NCBI RefSeq assembly: GCF_029867415.1
Contig: NC_081183.1
Span: forward strand, 32,410,980 to 32,474,979
Reading direction: 5' to 3'
DNA: 64,000 bases
From: Vicia villosa
Lineage: Eukaryota > Streptophyta > Magnoliopsida > Fabales > Fabaceae
Under the pieces are notes generated by a model. The model saw only the letters and a list, made by a program, of their open reading frames with translations, was not told where the DNA came from and did no database searches. This document shows, piece by piece, positions 42,247-56,000 of the stretch. Each line of letters begins with the position of its first letter. Positions within the stretch are counted from its first letter, which is position 1. The position numbers and the translations under genes are program-made.

Positions 42247-45200
42247 TGTCGCACGCTCGCGAAAAATGAACAGAGTCGCCACCAATATATTTATCCCATA
42301 AGGGAAAGGAATATCAGAAAACCTAACAAAGGAAGGAACAAGGTCTTGCGACCAGAGAATCAAGGTACGGGAGTCGGTTACGCAAGGGGAAGGTATTAGC
42401 ACCCCTCGCGCCCATCGTACTCGATGGTATCCACCTATATTTGTTTCTATCTAAAGGGTGTAAAACTATGTCTATGTCTAAATGCGAATAAATGCAAAAT
42501 GTAGGGAAAATAAAGAATTGTACTCGCACGGGCCCTACCCCGCTGCCTACGTATCCTTTTCAGGAATCAGAGTTACCGTAGCTCGGCTCACGATTTTCTG
42601 TTTGTTTTTGTGTTTTTTAATTGGGCGGAGTTAACGTTCGCACTCGTGCATAAGGGATTGCCTACGATGCGTACGAGCGGAAATAACAGTGCCCTTAGGT
42701 GCCAAAGAGGCAAAAGAAAAAGAAATGATTGGTTTGTGTCTTTTAGGGTAATTCCATGATGACGAGAACCCACTACAAGGTCTCGCATCACTTCCTTACT
42801 TTGTTTTAAATCTGACCATTTATTAGTGTTTTAAGTGTTTTTGATTGGTGTTTTTTAAGGGAATTTGTTTGTGACTTAGATCATACCAAAAAGAGTTTTT
42901 TGAATATTTAGAGAACGCACATCGAGGCCTACGCCACAATCGTTTCTCTAAATAGCGGTTAAGAAATACATCGAGGCTTCACACCTCAATCATTTCTTCT
43001 CCGCTAAGTAAAGGAAATACAAAAAGGAGTTCTTTTATGAGTACTTAGAGAATGCACACCGAGGCCTACACCACAATCGTTTCTCTAAGCAACGGTTAAG
43101 AAATACATCGAGGCTTCACACCTCAATCATTTCTTCTCCGCTAAGTAGGAAAGAACATACATCGGGGCCTACACCCCAATCATTTCTTTCCTACTATGAA
43201 ATATAGTAACGGTATGATCTTCATCGATATTTATTAAGTATTTTAAAATTTTAAAAAGAAAAAGGATGAAAGAAGGGAACTATTCTAATTCTAGTCTAAG
43301 TTGTTCTAATTCCTATTTATGTACAAAAGGAATCTAAAATAGGCCAAAAATATGGCCAAAGTCAAGTAACAAAGTCACACAAAAAGTTATATAGAAATCA
43401 ACATATAAATGGTACAAAAGCAATTCAAACATAAGTGCAAAATTAAACTAAAAAATACTATCATTTTTATGGCGTTTTTATGAAGAACTTAAATGTCAAA
43501 ATTAACCTAAAAAATTCTACTATTTTTTATGAGTTTTCTAATGTCAATGATCACCTAAAAATCTAACAAGTTTTAATGGTGGTTATTTACTCTTTTATCA
43601 CTAAGGAAAAATAAGAAAAAAAACTATATTTAAAAAGTTAAATTCTAATAAGGAAAATAATAGAGTCAGGGGGGTTTATTATGAAAATAGAAGTAGCATA
43701 GTCACTTAGACGCAGGGCCCAGACAGTGAAAAGCCCAAAGGCATTTTTGTTCAATTGTGGCAGCAAAAAAAATGAGTAATGGGCTCAGAGGGAGGTGCAC
43801 ACAGCAAATCGTGTGAAGGCCCAAGGAATTTGTTTTCAGATTATCATGACAATTATCTTGAATAATCAGGTTTAATGCTAATGAAAACCAACTAACCAAT
43901 ATGCTAATTCTATTAATCTGGATTAATACTAATTAAATCTAATTAAATACATTAAAAAGGCATATTAGTGAAAATGAATTAAGAAAGGGATTAGGGTTAG
44001 AAATACTTGTGACGTTTGGACTCTTTCTGAACGAAATCTCCTTCTCCTTCGTGACAAAGCGGCGGCAGGCTTCCTTCTCCAACCGGAGCTCTACCGGCGC
44101 CACCGCAAACGTACCGACCGTCACCTCAACGTTTCGTTCATCTCTCTCGACTTCTCTCCGATTCAAACCTTCACTCAGTTCTCCCCTATCTTCATGAACA
44201 TACGGCGGAGCTTTCCTTCTTCTCCGATTGAAACGGCGGCGTATCCTCCGACACCTCTCTCATCTCTTTCAACTCGAATAGCTCTTTCATCTTTACATCC
44301 TCTCCATCTTTGTCTGCTGTTATTGATGGTGTTGGCGCTACGATCATGTGAAGGTTCGTGCTAGATTCAGAGAATCGATTGCAATGCACGGAGAAGCTCG
44401 AGGATGAGTTGTTGAAGATTGGAGATGCAGAGACGGTGAAGATCGATGATGATTCTCGTCAGGTTGTGATGCCGTGGTCCAATCGCGCGTGATGATGACG
44501 ACGCGATGGAGATGATCTTGATTTCAACTCAATTTGAGGTGAGTCCAATTTCTATTTTCATGCCTTTCCAATCTTCTTCTTGCTTTCTCTTCTACTGTTA
44601 TGAATTTCTGATTCTGTCATGGAATTTTGTAGATGAAGATGAAGGTTGTTGTTATCAGTGAAGAACCGAGAATGGAATATTTTTGAGAGATTGAAGAGGT
44701 AGCGAAGATGATGAAGAGGGTGAAGGGTATTGGAGGTATGAGGTTCTCCTATGTGAATTTCTCCATCTGGTTTTTGATTTTTGGTTTTCGTTTGCAGATT
44801 GAAGAATTGAGAGAGATAGTGATTATCAGAATATGATGCTTCTGGTTTTTTTCGGATTGAAGATTGAATGGAGAAGTTATTGTTGATAGGTTAAAGATGA
44901 AGAAGAAAGTGAAGAGATGAATGATGGAGAGTGAGATATGAGGGTGGAGTGATGAAGAATGAAGGTTGGAAGTGGATGAGGGAGGTGGTGTCTGAATTCA
45001 GAGAGTGAAATTGGAGGTGATGAATGAATGAATGGAGAGTGGTTCAAGGGTGAATTGAAGATGAAGGGTGAATCCTCGTGAAGAGAGGTTCTGAGTTTTT
45101 TTTTTATAGAGATTGAAGGTTCAGTTCAGGTTAGTTATCTCTCTCCCAATTTTATTTTCAGCTCTGTTTTCTGTTTTTTTCGGTTAAGTGGTTTTGATTC

Positions 45201-47425
45201 TGTTAGTCTGTTATGATGAGCTGGAGGTTAGTTAGCAATTCTGTTATAGGTTAGTTATTGCTGTTTGAAAGTTGGTTACATGTTGGTTGAAGGGTTATAA
45301 AGTCGAGGGTTAGTTAAGGGTTGGGAGAAAGTTAGTTCTTTGTAGGTTTGAAAGTCAGTTATGAGGTTTTTTCTATTTGGTATTTCTGTTATGACAGTTA
45401 GAAAGGTTAGTAGTTTGTTGGTAACTGTTAGTGAGACTGTTAGAAGGTGATTGGTTAATTAGTCATAGGTTGTTAGTTAATTCTGTTAGAGGTTGTTAGT
45501 TAGTTAGGAACCTGTTATGAATCTCTTTTTCCTTTTCTGTTAGTAGTGAATGTGTATGATTTATGTGGGGGTTTTGAATGTCAGAATTGTTGAATTCAAA
45601 AGCTGAAGATTAGCTTTGTTAAAACTGAAATCGGGCCTGACTTTGTATGGTTTTCTTTCTGGTTTTATGTACAGGGCTGATTGATTTTGAATTCCTTTGG
45701 ATGAACATGGTTTGGTGTATGCTACTGCAGGAGGTTTGAGATGTATGTATTGTTGTATGGATCGATATGAGGCTAAGTGTCGGTTATGTTTAGAAACTTC
45801 CGAACTGATACACTCTCTCCTCTGCTGGGGCTGTTCTGACAAAACCAACTGATTCAGGGTTAGTTTGAGATTGATACAACGCTGCCAGTTTTGCTGCACC
45901 CAAGCCTCATATCAAGTTGCTAGATCTGATGGTATACTAGCCGATCGGGAAGCGCGTCTGACTGTAATTTCCTCAAGCGGAACAGAGGTACTGAACTGGT
46001 ATGGAATTACATGCTTGAAATCTCTTTTGTTCTGAATTGATGGTTATCATGCTAAGTACTGCGTTGCGCGACTGTCCCCGATTTTTATTTGCATGCTGAA
46101 CCGTTTTTTAGGTGGTTAGTTTTGACAGTTGGAGAATTGGCTGTTATTTCTATTTCTGTTTGATATGAATTCTGTTCTTTTGGTTTGGTGGTTAATTTGT
46201 GGATGAAGTATTGGTTAGAAATGAAAGTTAATTATGTTTTTTTTTTTGGCAGGGACTTTGAAGTGTGAATGTGATTTATTTTCTGAGTTTATGCAGGTTT
46301 TCAAGTCTTTAAAAGGTGCTGTTAGTTGCTGTTTAATTAAGGAAGAAGGTGGGGCATGGAATGGTTTGAAGGATCCTTTGTATGAAAGCTTCGAAACACG
46401 AAGATGGAGAGAGGAAGGAATTGAAGATTGGCGGAAGATTGAAATGTTGCTTCAAAATAAGGTTTAAAATACGAACTGTGGCAAGCAAATTTGGAAAGTG
46501 GAAGATGAACAATTTATGAGACTAGTGTAGAAAATGGGTCCATGTATTTGTGTAATTTTATTTGGACATGATGTAATGATGTATTAGATGATGGAGGTAA
46601 CTTGTATTGAAATGGTTTTGTAATGGTTTGATATTGTAAATTTATATTACATGGACTTTGGTGTATGATATAGGATTTTTTTGTAACATTGAATGTAATG
46701 GCCTTTGAGCTTGGAATCGTAAATGATGTGGACTTCTTGTAATAGGTTTTTGTGATGTAAACTTATCTGTGAATTGACATCTTTGAAATCAATGAAGAAC
46801 ATCATGTGTTTAGAACAATTTTCTCTTTAATTGTATTTCTTTTTCTCTTGTGAATGATGAAGAAATGATATAGCTTTGAATTGGAGTTTGATATTGAATG
46901 AAACTTGTAATGAAGCTTGTAATTCACATCGATCTTGAATTCCTGATGATGTTTCTTCCTTTCTCAAATTTTGATGTAACCTTCACTTCCTCCAATTTGC
47001 ATTCAATCCTCCAAAATTACTTGATCTAGTGTACATCAACCAATTGGGTAATCATGTATTCCAAGCATGGAGACCTATCATAGAAATCCTAGATATCCTC
47101 CGATGCCTAAGGAAACAAACCCTAGGCCCAAAAATTCATGTAGATAAGAACCATCTGATCAAATCCCCTTTCGAGAGACCTGAGCCAGTCACAATCATCT
47201 GAATAAGTATCAAACACCTTTTGATCTTGATGAGGAGATAAATAAGCCTTTATGCCAAGACTAGTGAAACTCCAACTTGCTTCATGACTCTTAATCCCAT
47301 GCTTTTAGATGTTTTATTTAACGAATGAATGCAAAGCCATGCAAATGCTCTAATGGAGGTATGCAGGTGAAATGGGAATTATAAGCCAGTTAAAATAAGG
47401 GGTAGGACAAATTTGGGGTATGACA
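42247..47425 (-). repeat. Ogre-like 3' LTR (5179 bp)
   Basis: Plus-strand ends TGTCGCACGC and GGGGTATGACA. It holds a hairpin array at 42911-43190, AT-rich middle parts, and a CT-rich block at 44030-44300 (TATCCTCCGACACC and similar). Short frames on either strand occur identically in both LTRs but resemble no protein and are not called. Confidence 0.95.
42911..43190. repeat. Array of five hairpin units in Ogre-like LTR
   Basis: Each unit is an imperfect inverted repeat of about 38-42 bp with arms such as GAGAA.G/C.TTTCTC and an inner AGGC.T..CACCT-like core around ATCGAGGC. Units start at about 42911, 42961, 43047, 43098 and 43149, alternating two versions. The same array lies at about 53665-53944 in the other LTR. 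Confidence 0.85.
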
Positions 47426-47438
47426 GCTGCCCCTATTT
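47426..47438 (-). other. Polypurine tract of Ogre-like element
   Basis: The minus strand reads AAATAGGGGCAGC immediately before the LTR start TGTCATACC. Confidence 0.85.
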
Positions 47439-47765
47439 AATCGTCTTAAACCTGAAGGTGAGATCGGCGTCGGCCTTTCGAACCTTCGAGGTAGAAGAAG
47501 ATTAAATGTCAAAGTACCAAAAATTTGTCCTAGAGAGGAGATGGTGTAAGTGTTATTCTTATTTTTTTCATTTGATATCTGCTGGGGAAAGAGAAATTTA
47601 TATTTCTGGTGGAGTATTTACAGTGAGTGATTGGACGAATGGAGATAGCTTGTAACGTAGCCAAGGTGCCAATACAAGGTTCTCAAAGGGGGTGATTGTT
47701 GTATGAAACTATGATTGGACAGTGCGGGTTTGATGGAGAGACAGGATCTACTGACTCATAAACTA

Positions 47766-48356
47766 GGGTAAGGTCAACGGACCTACGACCCACAAGAATT
47801 GGAAAAGATGAGGATAAGGTCAACGGACCTACGATCCACAAGAAATGAAAAAGATGAGGATAAGGTCAACGGACCTACGATCCACAAGAAATGAAAAAGA
47901 TGAGGATAAGGTCAACGGACCTACGATCCACAAGAAATGAAAAAGATGAGGATAAGGTCAACGGACCTACGATCCACAAGAAATGAAAAAATGAGGATAA
48001 GGTCAACGGACCTACAATCCACAAGAATGCAAAGGATGAGGATAAGGTCAACGGACCTACGATCACAAGAATGAAAAAGATGAGGATAAGGTCAACGGAC
48101 CTACGATCCACAAGAATGCAAAGGATGAGGATAAGGTCAACGGACCTACGATCCACAAGAATGCAAAGGATGAGGATAAGGTCAACGGACCTACGATCCA
48201 CAAGAATGCAAAGGATGAGGATAAGGTCAACGGACCTACGATCCACAAGAATGAAAAGATGAGGATAAGGTCAACGGACCTACGATCCACAAGAATGCAA
48301 AGGATGAGGATAAGGTCAACGGACCTATGATCCACAAGAATGAAAAGAATGAGGGT
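47766..48356. repeat. 45/46-bp minisatellite, 13 units, in Ogre-like 3' UTR
   Basis: GGTCAACGGACCTACGA recurs 13 times at 45-46 bp spacing, linked by GATGAGGATAA and CCACAAGAA. The core GGTCAACGGACC is itself nearly palindromic. A 45-bp period keeps reading frames open, which explains repetitive frames on both strands; none is a real protein. In element orientation the array lies just upstream of the purine tract, the place where legume Ogre elements are known to carry variable tandem repeats. Confidence 0.95.
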
Positions 48357-50089
48357 AAACAACGAGGCCGGAGCACGAGAAGATTATTGAAAACACTTAG
48401 GCTGGGGATTGAGAAAACCAAGTATCGGCACCGTGGGCGGAGGAGATTTGTAATGTGGTAGCAGATATCAATTGGAGTTTGTAAGGACCACTTTTTATGT
48501 AGGGAAGTATCGTCGTCTTGATTGAGTGCTGATTTGTATTATCTGGCTTATGCTTTGTATGCATGTTTGAATTTTTCTGTGGCGTAATGCTCCATTTTGA
48601 TGGATATGCTACGCTTTTGAGGATGCAATGTTATATGCAGTGAATACTATATGCAGAGTGCCAAATAAAGGCATTAGAGTGATAAACACCAGGGAGAATC
48701 CCCTTAGTGTTAAGGACCATGTGGAGGTGCCAATAGATATTGGACTTTGACTTGTAAGGGCACACTCTTATTGTTGCCTTCCAGAACGTAGAATGACTTC
48801 GGACTTCTCACCATGTGCCACTGCTTGGAAGATTTTCAACTTGAGGAGATTCCCTCAATTCACCATGTTGGGGAGTATCCGAATAAGGGCACTAGGTTGG
48901 AGAAATGGAACAACTCTCATGAGAAATAAGCTTCTATGCTTGGGGAGAGACCAAATTTCTAGGAGAAGTAAACTCCTATGGTCATGGAGCGACAAAAACT
49001 CAGAATTGTGCCCCAAGCTTCGTGACTTATGGAGGAATTTGCCCCAACGGATCCTTGGAGAGATTTGTCGAATCTCGACGTAACTGCCCCAGATTGATTA
49101 AGCTCAAGAGAGATTCCTCGACTTGATTGCCCCAGATTTGTGGAAGCTTGAAGATATTTATCGACATGATTTCCCCAGGTTGATCAAAGCTTGAAGAGAT
49201 TTATCGACATGATTGCCCCAGATATGCTGAATTTGAGAGGTCAAACCTCGATTCAATTGCCCCTGATTAGGTACATCTTACTAGAGTCCTCAAGCTTTCA
49301 TTGTTTTGAAGTCAAACAAATACGGAAACAACTTTACCACGCTCAACGGAGTCTTCAAACTCTTCCTCTCAAGGTAATCAAGGAGAGCATTAACTGTTCA
49401 TGCCCAACGGAGTTCTTTGGATAACTTGCCCTTTGATGGTCGACATTTGAGATGATTAGCCTTTACTCCTCGGAGTTCTCAAGTCTCTTGTACTTTGATA
49501 TGATCAAGTTACTCACTGATTCTCATCATGGTAATTTCCTTGATGTTAAGCACATATTTGTATGCAAGAGAATGTTAATTCTAAGAATGATGATTCTAAT
49601 GCAAAGCCTATGTTAGTCTTGAAGTTGTAAAACTTGTTTATGAAATGAGGTTGCGACCTCTTGTGAATGAAAGATAAATCGAGCATACGATACCAACATA
49701 GATACGTGTTACGCTTCATTGAGAGTCAGTTAAACGCTATCTCATAGGAGTGTGCTTTTAAAATAAACCCTACTTCAATTAGGACTTTTAAAGGTTGTAA
49801 CTTGGCCGGGTTCGCGGTTTTCAGAAAACAAAGGATTTTTAGGCTCAAAATTATTTGGTACCCACCCCCTTCGTGATGTTCTCCACTCCTAAGTTCAACT
49901 AACTCGACAGGAGTGTTCATTCCTCACAGGGAATTTGGAATGGTTGAGGAATCAATGAGGTTTTTTTGGACATGGCAGTCACTCAGTTTCTTTTTTGGTG
50001 TCTGATCACACAACTTTGTTCTTTTGATGAGGATCTTTATTTTGTAATCCTTGTTTTTCGCTTTTGCTTTGCTTTTTCCTCTTTTATTT

Positions 50090-50218
50090 CCCTAACTTTT
50101 GCCTGGACAAATTCTTTTGAATTTTATTTTGGGGTCCAGCGGGATGCCCTAACTTTTGCCTGGACAAATTCTTTTGAATTTTATTTTGGGGTCCAGCGGG
50201 ATGCCCTAACTTTTGCCT
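50090..50218. repeat. 57-bp tandem repeat in the Ogre-like interior
   Basis: Two full units and a partial third of CCCTAACTTTTGCCTGGAC...GGGGTCCAGCGGGATG, essentially identical, so recently duplicated. Confidence 0.9.
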
Positions 50219-51044
50219 AAGTCACTTGTTTTCAAGTTGTTGACTTAGCGGGCTCTTCTTTTTCTCTTTTTTTTTGAACAAGGTTGTGTGATCTTGAATC
50301 TCTGATTTGTTGAAAGTGATTGCGACTGCCTGAGTCCTTGATTGATGAGGAATAACCATTGTGGTTTTGATCCTTTTTTGGGATCTTTTGACGGAATAAA
50401 GATAACCATTGCGGTTTTGACATTCCTCAACCTTTTGAAGGGTAACCATTGTTGTATCCTTAGATGCACACCCTTTTGGTGAGTTTTGAACACTCGATCA
50501 AGTTAAATGAACACTACCCTGCCCCAAGGTTAAAATAAGGGTCTTTTATGATTAGAAAAGGAACTCCTACTTCAAGGCTCAAAGGGGTTATCGAGGGTCT
50601 ATCTCCCTTATTCCTCCGGTGTTTGGGGATTAGAAACAATGCCTGTACATCCTCAGTAGGGTTTTATTCAAAAACACATGATTAGAGATTTTGTATTTTT
50701 ATTTTTCATCATTCTCCCTCAGCTTTTGCCTAAGCAAGCAATTGGTAAAGTTGGTATCGTAATGCCAAAACATTTTATGAGTGATAACGAATGGATTACT
50801 TCAAGACAAACATAGACAATGTATTATGATTTTCATTCAGAAATTAACAAGTTTTTACATGATATTGATGCTTAAGCACACAAATGAAAAATTACAATGA
50901 GAATGCAGTAAGAAACTAAATGGGTGTCGTTGTTGAGGAGACTTGACTCCGTCTGGACTTGTTGAGCTTGAATACTTTCTGCAATTCCTTCCAAACACTT
51001 CAGATTACTTCAAAAGAGAACTCCCACAAAGTCACCCAAGAGTT

Positions 51045-51564
51045 GTAAACTTTTTCCTTGCTTTAGGGATTCGAGTAATGCGAATGACGCAATGCTCAAG
51101 ATAAGAGTACGTCTTGCTTATCCCTCGTGCGGGAGCCCCAAGCATAGATGTTGAAGAAGTATTCGCCTTCATAAATGGAAAGAATCTGGTATGGTCATCA
51201 AACTCAAGAGAGCTACTTGTGGTGAAGAAGACCCAAAACACGAATCTTAACCAATTGAAATTCTGACAAACGAGGAAACGAATGAGCATGAGGCAATCAC
51301 ATCAATTTGTTTCTCATATTCTTCTCGTCTCTGTTAACTAGCAAGGCCACTGAGAAGGAGATCCTGAGAAAAGGCAACTGAGATATGAAGTAGAACCTTG
51401 AGAATGAGAAGCATTGTGAAGAACACTCTTGATTATCACACGGAAGAAGATTCTGACGAAGTCACCCAAGAATTTGTAATGCTTTAGGGATTCGAGCAAT
51501 GCGAATGACGCAATGCTCAAGATAAGAGTACGTCTTGCTTATCCCTCGTGCGGGAGCCCCAAGC
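51045..51564. repeat. Direct repeat of about 95 bp, 430 bp apart
   Basis: TTTAGGGATTCGAG.AATGCG through CTCGTGCGGGAGCCCCAAGCA occurs at 51062-51142 and 51482-51564 with one difference; the flanks also share GTCACCCAAGA. It is a segmental duplication inside the element. Confidence 0.9.
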
Positions 51565-52980
51565 AACTTCCACACATGTACAAGGTATGATTACCATTTT
51601 AGCTTCAATATCCATCATTAGGAGTGAGAGTGGATGATCCTTGCATTTCTTGATATCAGGCATTAGGCACAAACCAATAACATCTGAATCAGCGGAGTCA
51701 CGACTTTTTATGGATTCCAAACTTTCTTCCAAGAGGTAAAACCTTTTGTCAATTTGAATAATCGGGAACTTGAAGACTTCAATTTCCAATGGTGTATTTC
51801 CTCCTTAACAGTGATAGGAATCTCAGCAATACTTCAGAAATTCTGATTCATAGGACCTTCTCTTGAGGTGAGTTTAACATTCCATTAGGCCTCTGAGGAA
51901 CATGTCTCAATTCTTCTTGTCAAAGAGAAAAGGCTTGAATAACCTCCATACACTGATTCATGTCAGTCTCCATTTATGTTCTCATCTCACTCAAAAACCT
52001 CACGGAGTTGTTCCAATGCTAACTTTCAAGCACATAACGGTGAGAAGTCAAATCTGTTGTTGATGTCAAAGTCTGAATAGAAAGGGCTCCATAAGCTTCT
52101 GATAGAACCATGAAATGCATGATAGTATGAATGCATGTTTCATTTATGAGAGATCCTAAAGTCTTTTCATACACTTTCATTTTTCTTTTTTTTGGAATCA
52201 AAGCTTCTCTTTTTTTGTATAGAATATCTTTTCTTTCTTTTTTTTTTATTTTTCTATTTCCTTTTTCTTTTTCTCTTTTTTTGGAAATAGACTTTAGGAT
52301 CCCCCATAAATGAAGTGGATAAAGGAATGATGTTATGCGATGCAACAGCATGGGGTCAACGGTCCACATAATCTTAGTAACCACTGTACAATCCTCTGAA
52401 TAACTGATATAGATCAGATGTCATGAGATCAAAGGTTCGGCCTTGTATCATGGAACCATAGGAACAATAGTCACCATCATAACAGAATAGTCACCAACGG
52501 TACCTGTCATGTATATCCCTCCCCACTCACGGGTGTAGTCTAGGTCAGGGTAGGTCAAAATGGCAACCAGCGTTATCAGTCCTCCTGAGGCACCACCGTT
52601 GTTACATCTACATGCCAACAATGATACCCCATTTGGACCTCGACTGGGCGTGGGTCTCATGATCGCACTAGACAAGACCTGACATCTCATCGGCGTCATG
52701 ACTATCCACTCTATCCTAGGTGTCCTATGTGTCAACTCTGGCCTGGGTATTGGGCCTTTTACCTCATAGAAACAACCCACCCAACCTGCAAACAGAGAAA
52801 ATATGTGGCCTCCACGGAGACCCATAATATAGTCCAGATGCATGCGGAAAGTAAACATGATATGCAAGCAAGAAATAAACATGATATGCAAGCATATATA
52901 CAAAATGAAAACATATAAGCAAAAAAATAAACACCCAATAAAAGAAACAAACAAAGGCTAGGATCGACTTGCTCAGGTAA

Positions 52981-52998
52981 TCCCCAGCAGAGTCGCCA
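52981..52998 (-). other. Primer binding site, tRNA-Arg type
   Basis: The minus strand reads TGGCGACTCTGCTGGGGA two bases from the LTR, the diagnostic primer site of Ogre elements. Confidence 0.9.
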
Positions 52999-53000
52999 GC

Positions 53001-56000
53001 TGTCGCACGCTCGCGAAAAATGAACAGAGTCGCCACCAATATATTTATCCCATAAGGGAAAGGAATATCAGAAAACCTAACAAAGGAAGGAACAAGGTCT
53101 TGCGACCAGAGAATCAAGGTACGGGAGTCGGTTACGCAAGGGGAAGGTATTAGCACCCCTCGCGCCCATCGTACTCGATGGTATCCACCTATATTTGTTT
53201 CTATCTAAAGGGTGTAAAACTATGTCTATGTCTAAATGCGAATAAATGCAAAATGTAGGGAAAATAAAGAATTGTACTCGCACGGGCCCTACCCCGCTGC
53301 CTACGTATCCTTTTCAGGAATCAGAGTTACCGTAGCTCGGCTCACGATTTTCTGTTTGTTTTTGTGTTTTTTAATTGGGCGGAGTTAACGTTCGCGCTCG
53401 TGCATAAGGGATTGCCTACGATGCGTACGAGCGGAAATAACAGTGCCCTTAGGTGCCAAAGAGGCAAAAGAAAAAGAAATGATTGGTTTGTGTCTTTTAG
53501 GGTAATTCCATGATGACGAGAACCCACTACAAGGTCTCGCATCACTTCCTTACTTTGTTTTAAATCTGACCATTTATTAGTGTTTTAAGTGTTTTTGATT
53601 GGTGTTTTTTAAGGGAATTTGTTTGTGACTTAGATCATACCAAAAAGAGTTTTTTGAATATTTAGAGAACGCACATCGAGGCCTACGCCACAATCGTTTC
53701 TCTAAATAGCGGTTAAGAAATACATCGAGGCTTCACACCTCAATCATTTCTTCTCCGCTAAGTAAAGGAAATACAAAAAGGAGTTCTTTTATGAGTACTT
53801 AGAGAATGCACACCGAGGCCTACACCACAATCGTTTCTCTAAGCAACGGTTAAGAAATACATCGAGGCTTCACACCTCAATCATTTCTTCTCCGCTAAGT
53901 AGGAAAGAACATACATCGGGGCCTACACCCCAATCATTTCTTTCCTACTATGAAATATAGTAACGGTATGATCTTCATCGATATTTATTAAGTATTTTAA
54001 AATTTTAAAAAGAAAAAGGATGAAAGAAGGGAACTATTCTAATTCTAGTCTAAGTTGTTCTAATTCCTATTTATGTACAAAAGGAATCTAAAATAGGCCA
54101 AAAATATGGCCAAAGTCAAGTAACAAAGTCACACAAAAAGTTATATAGAAATCAACATATAAATGGTACAAAAGCAATTCAAACATAAGTGCAAAATTAA
54201 ACTAAAAAATACTATCATTTTTATGGCGTTTTTATGAAGAACTTAAATGTCAAAATTAACCTAAAAAATTCTACTATTTTTTATGAGTTTTCTAATGTCA
54301 ATGATCACCTAAAAATCTAACAAGTTTTAATGGTGGTTATTTACTCTTTTATCACTAAGGAAAAATAAGAAAAAAAACTATATTTAAAAAGTTAAATTCT
54401 AATAAGGAAAATAATAGAGTCAGGGGGGTTTATTATGAAAATAGAAGTAGCATAGTCACTTAGACGCAGGGCCCAGACAGTGAAAAGCCCAAAGGCATTT
54501 TTGTTCAATTGTGGCAGCAAAAAAAATGAGTAATGGGCTCAGAGGGAGGTGCACACAGCAAATCGTGTGAAGGCCCAAGGAATTTGTTTTCAGATTATCA
54601 TGACAATTATCTTGAATAATCAGGTTTAATGCTAATGAAAACCAACTAACCAATATGCTAATTCTATTAATCTGGATTAATACTAATTAAATCTAATTAA
54701 ATACATTAAAAAGGCATATTAGTGAAAATGAATTAAGAAAGGGATTAGGGTTAGAAATACTTGTGACGTTTGGACTCTTTCTGAACGAAATCTCCTTCTC
54801 CTTCGTGACAAAGCGGCGGCAGGCTTCCTTCTCCAACCGGAGCTCTACCGGCGCCACCGTAAACGTACCGACCGTCACCTCAACGTTTCGTTCATCTCTC
54901 TCGACTTCTCTCCGATTCAAACCATCACTCAGTTCTCCCCTATCTTCATGAACATACGGCGGAGCTTTCCTTCTTCTCCGATTGAAACGGCGGCGTATCC
55001 TCCGACACCTCTCTCATCTCTTTCAACTCGAATAGCTCTTTCATCTTTACATCCTCTCCATCTTTGTCTGCTGTTATTGATGGTGTTGGCGCTACGATCA
55101 TGTGAAGGTTCGTGCTAGATTCAGAGAATCGATTGCAATGCACGGAGAAGCTCGAGGATGAGTTGTTGAAGATTGGAGATGCAGAGACGGTGAAGATCGA
55201 TGATGATTCTCGTCAGGTTGTGATGCCGTGGTCCAATCGCGCGTGATGATGACGACGCGATGGAGATGATCTTGATTTCAACTCAATTTGAGGTGAGTCC
55301 AATTTCTATTTTCATGCCTTTCCAATCTTCTTCTTGCTTTCTCTTCTACTGTTATGAATTTCTGATTCTGTCATGGAATTTTGTAGATGAAGATGAAGGT
55401 TGTTGTTATCAGTGAAGAACCGAGAATGGAATATTTTTGAGAGATTCAAGAGGTAGCGAAGATGATGAAGAGGGTGAAGGGTATTGGAGGTATGAGGTTC
55501 TCCTATGTGAATTTCTCCATCTGGTTTTTGATTTTTGGTTTTCGTTTGCAGATTGAAGAATTGAGAGAGATAGTGATTATCAGAATATGATGCTTCTGGT
55601 TTTTTTCGGATTGAAGATTGAATGGAGAAGTTCTTGTTGATAGGTTAAAGATGAAGAAGAAAGTGAAGAGATGAATGATGGAGAGTGAGATATGAGGGTG
55701 GAGTGATGAAGAATGAAGGTTGGAAGTGGATGAGGGAGGTGGTGTCTGAATTCAGAGAGTGAAATTGGAGGTGATGAATGAATGAATGGAGAGTGGTTCA
55801 AGGGTGAATTGAAGATGAAGGGTGAATCCTCGTGAAGAGAGGTTCTGAGTTTTTTTTTTATAGAGATTGAAGGTTCAGTTCAGGTTAGTTATCTCTCTCC
55901 CAATTTTTTTCAGCTCTGTTTTCTGTTTTTTCGGTTAAGTGGTTTTGATTCTGTTAGTCTGTTATGATGAGCTGGAGGTTAGTTAGCAATTCTGTTATAG

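Larger units (their letters stand above)
48357..52980 (-). other. Interior of the Ogre-like element, non-coding
   Basis: No frame resembling a retrotransposon protein. Notable content: imperfect repeats with TTGCCCCAGAT and ATTTATCGACATGATT at 49080-49260; a 57-bp unit repeated twice plus a part at about 50090-50218 (TAACTTTTGCCTGGACAAAT); and a roughly 95-bp block present at 51045-51142 and 51474-51564 (ATGCGAATGACGCAATGCTC). The right part (52450-52950, minus) contains Phe/Leu/Cys-rich frames that look like AT-rich artefacts. The retained ends (primer site, purine tract, LTRs) are those needed for mobilisation in trans. Confidence 0.7.

Noticed and set aside
43939..44389. Short frames in both strands, repeated at 54693-55143
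   Set aside because: Inside the Ogre-like LTRs and duplicated with them; the Ser/Thr/Pro-rich composition reflects CT-rich DNA.
47766..48356. CRISPR-like regular array
   Set aside because: Units are contiguous with no unique spacers, in plant nuclear DNA: a minisatellite.
47875..48421. Repetitive frames with VDRRSVDLILIL and MRIRSTDLRSTR units
   Set aside because: Products of the 45-bp minisatellite, whose period is a multiple of three; present in both directions, no independent evidence of coding.
52131..52954. Phe- or Leu-rich frames looking like membrane proteins
   Set aside because: They read T-runs and TATATGTTT-like sequence; no match to the Ogre extra ORF or to any protein I know.
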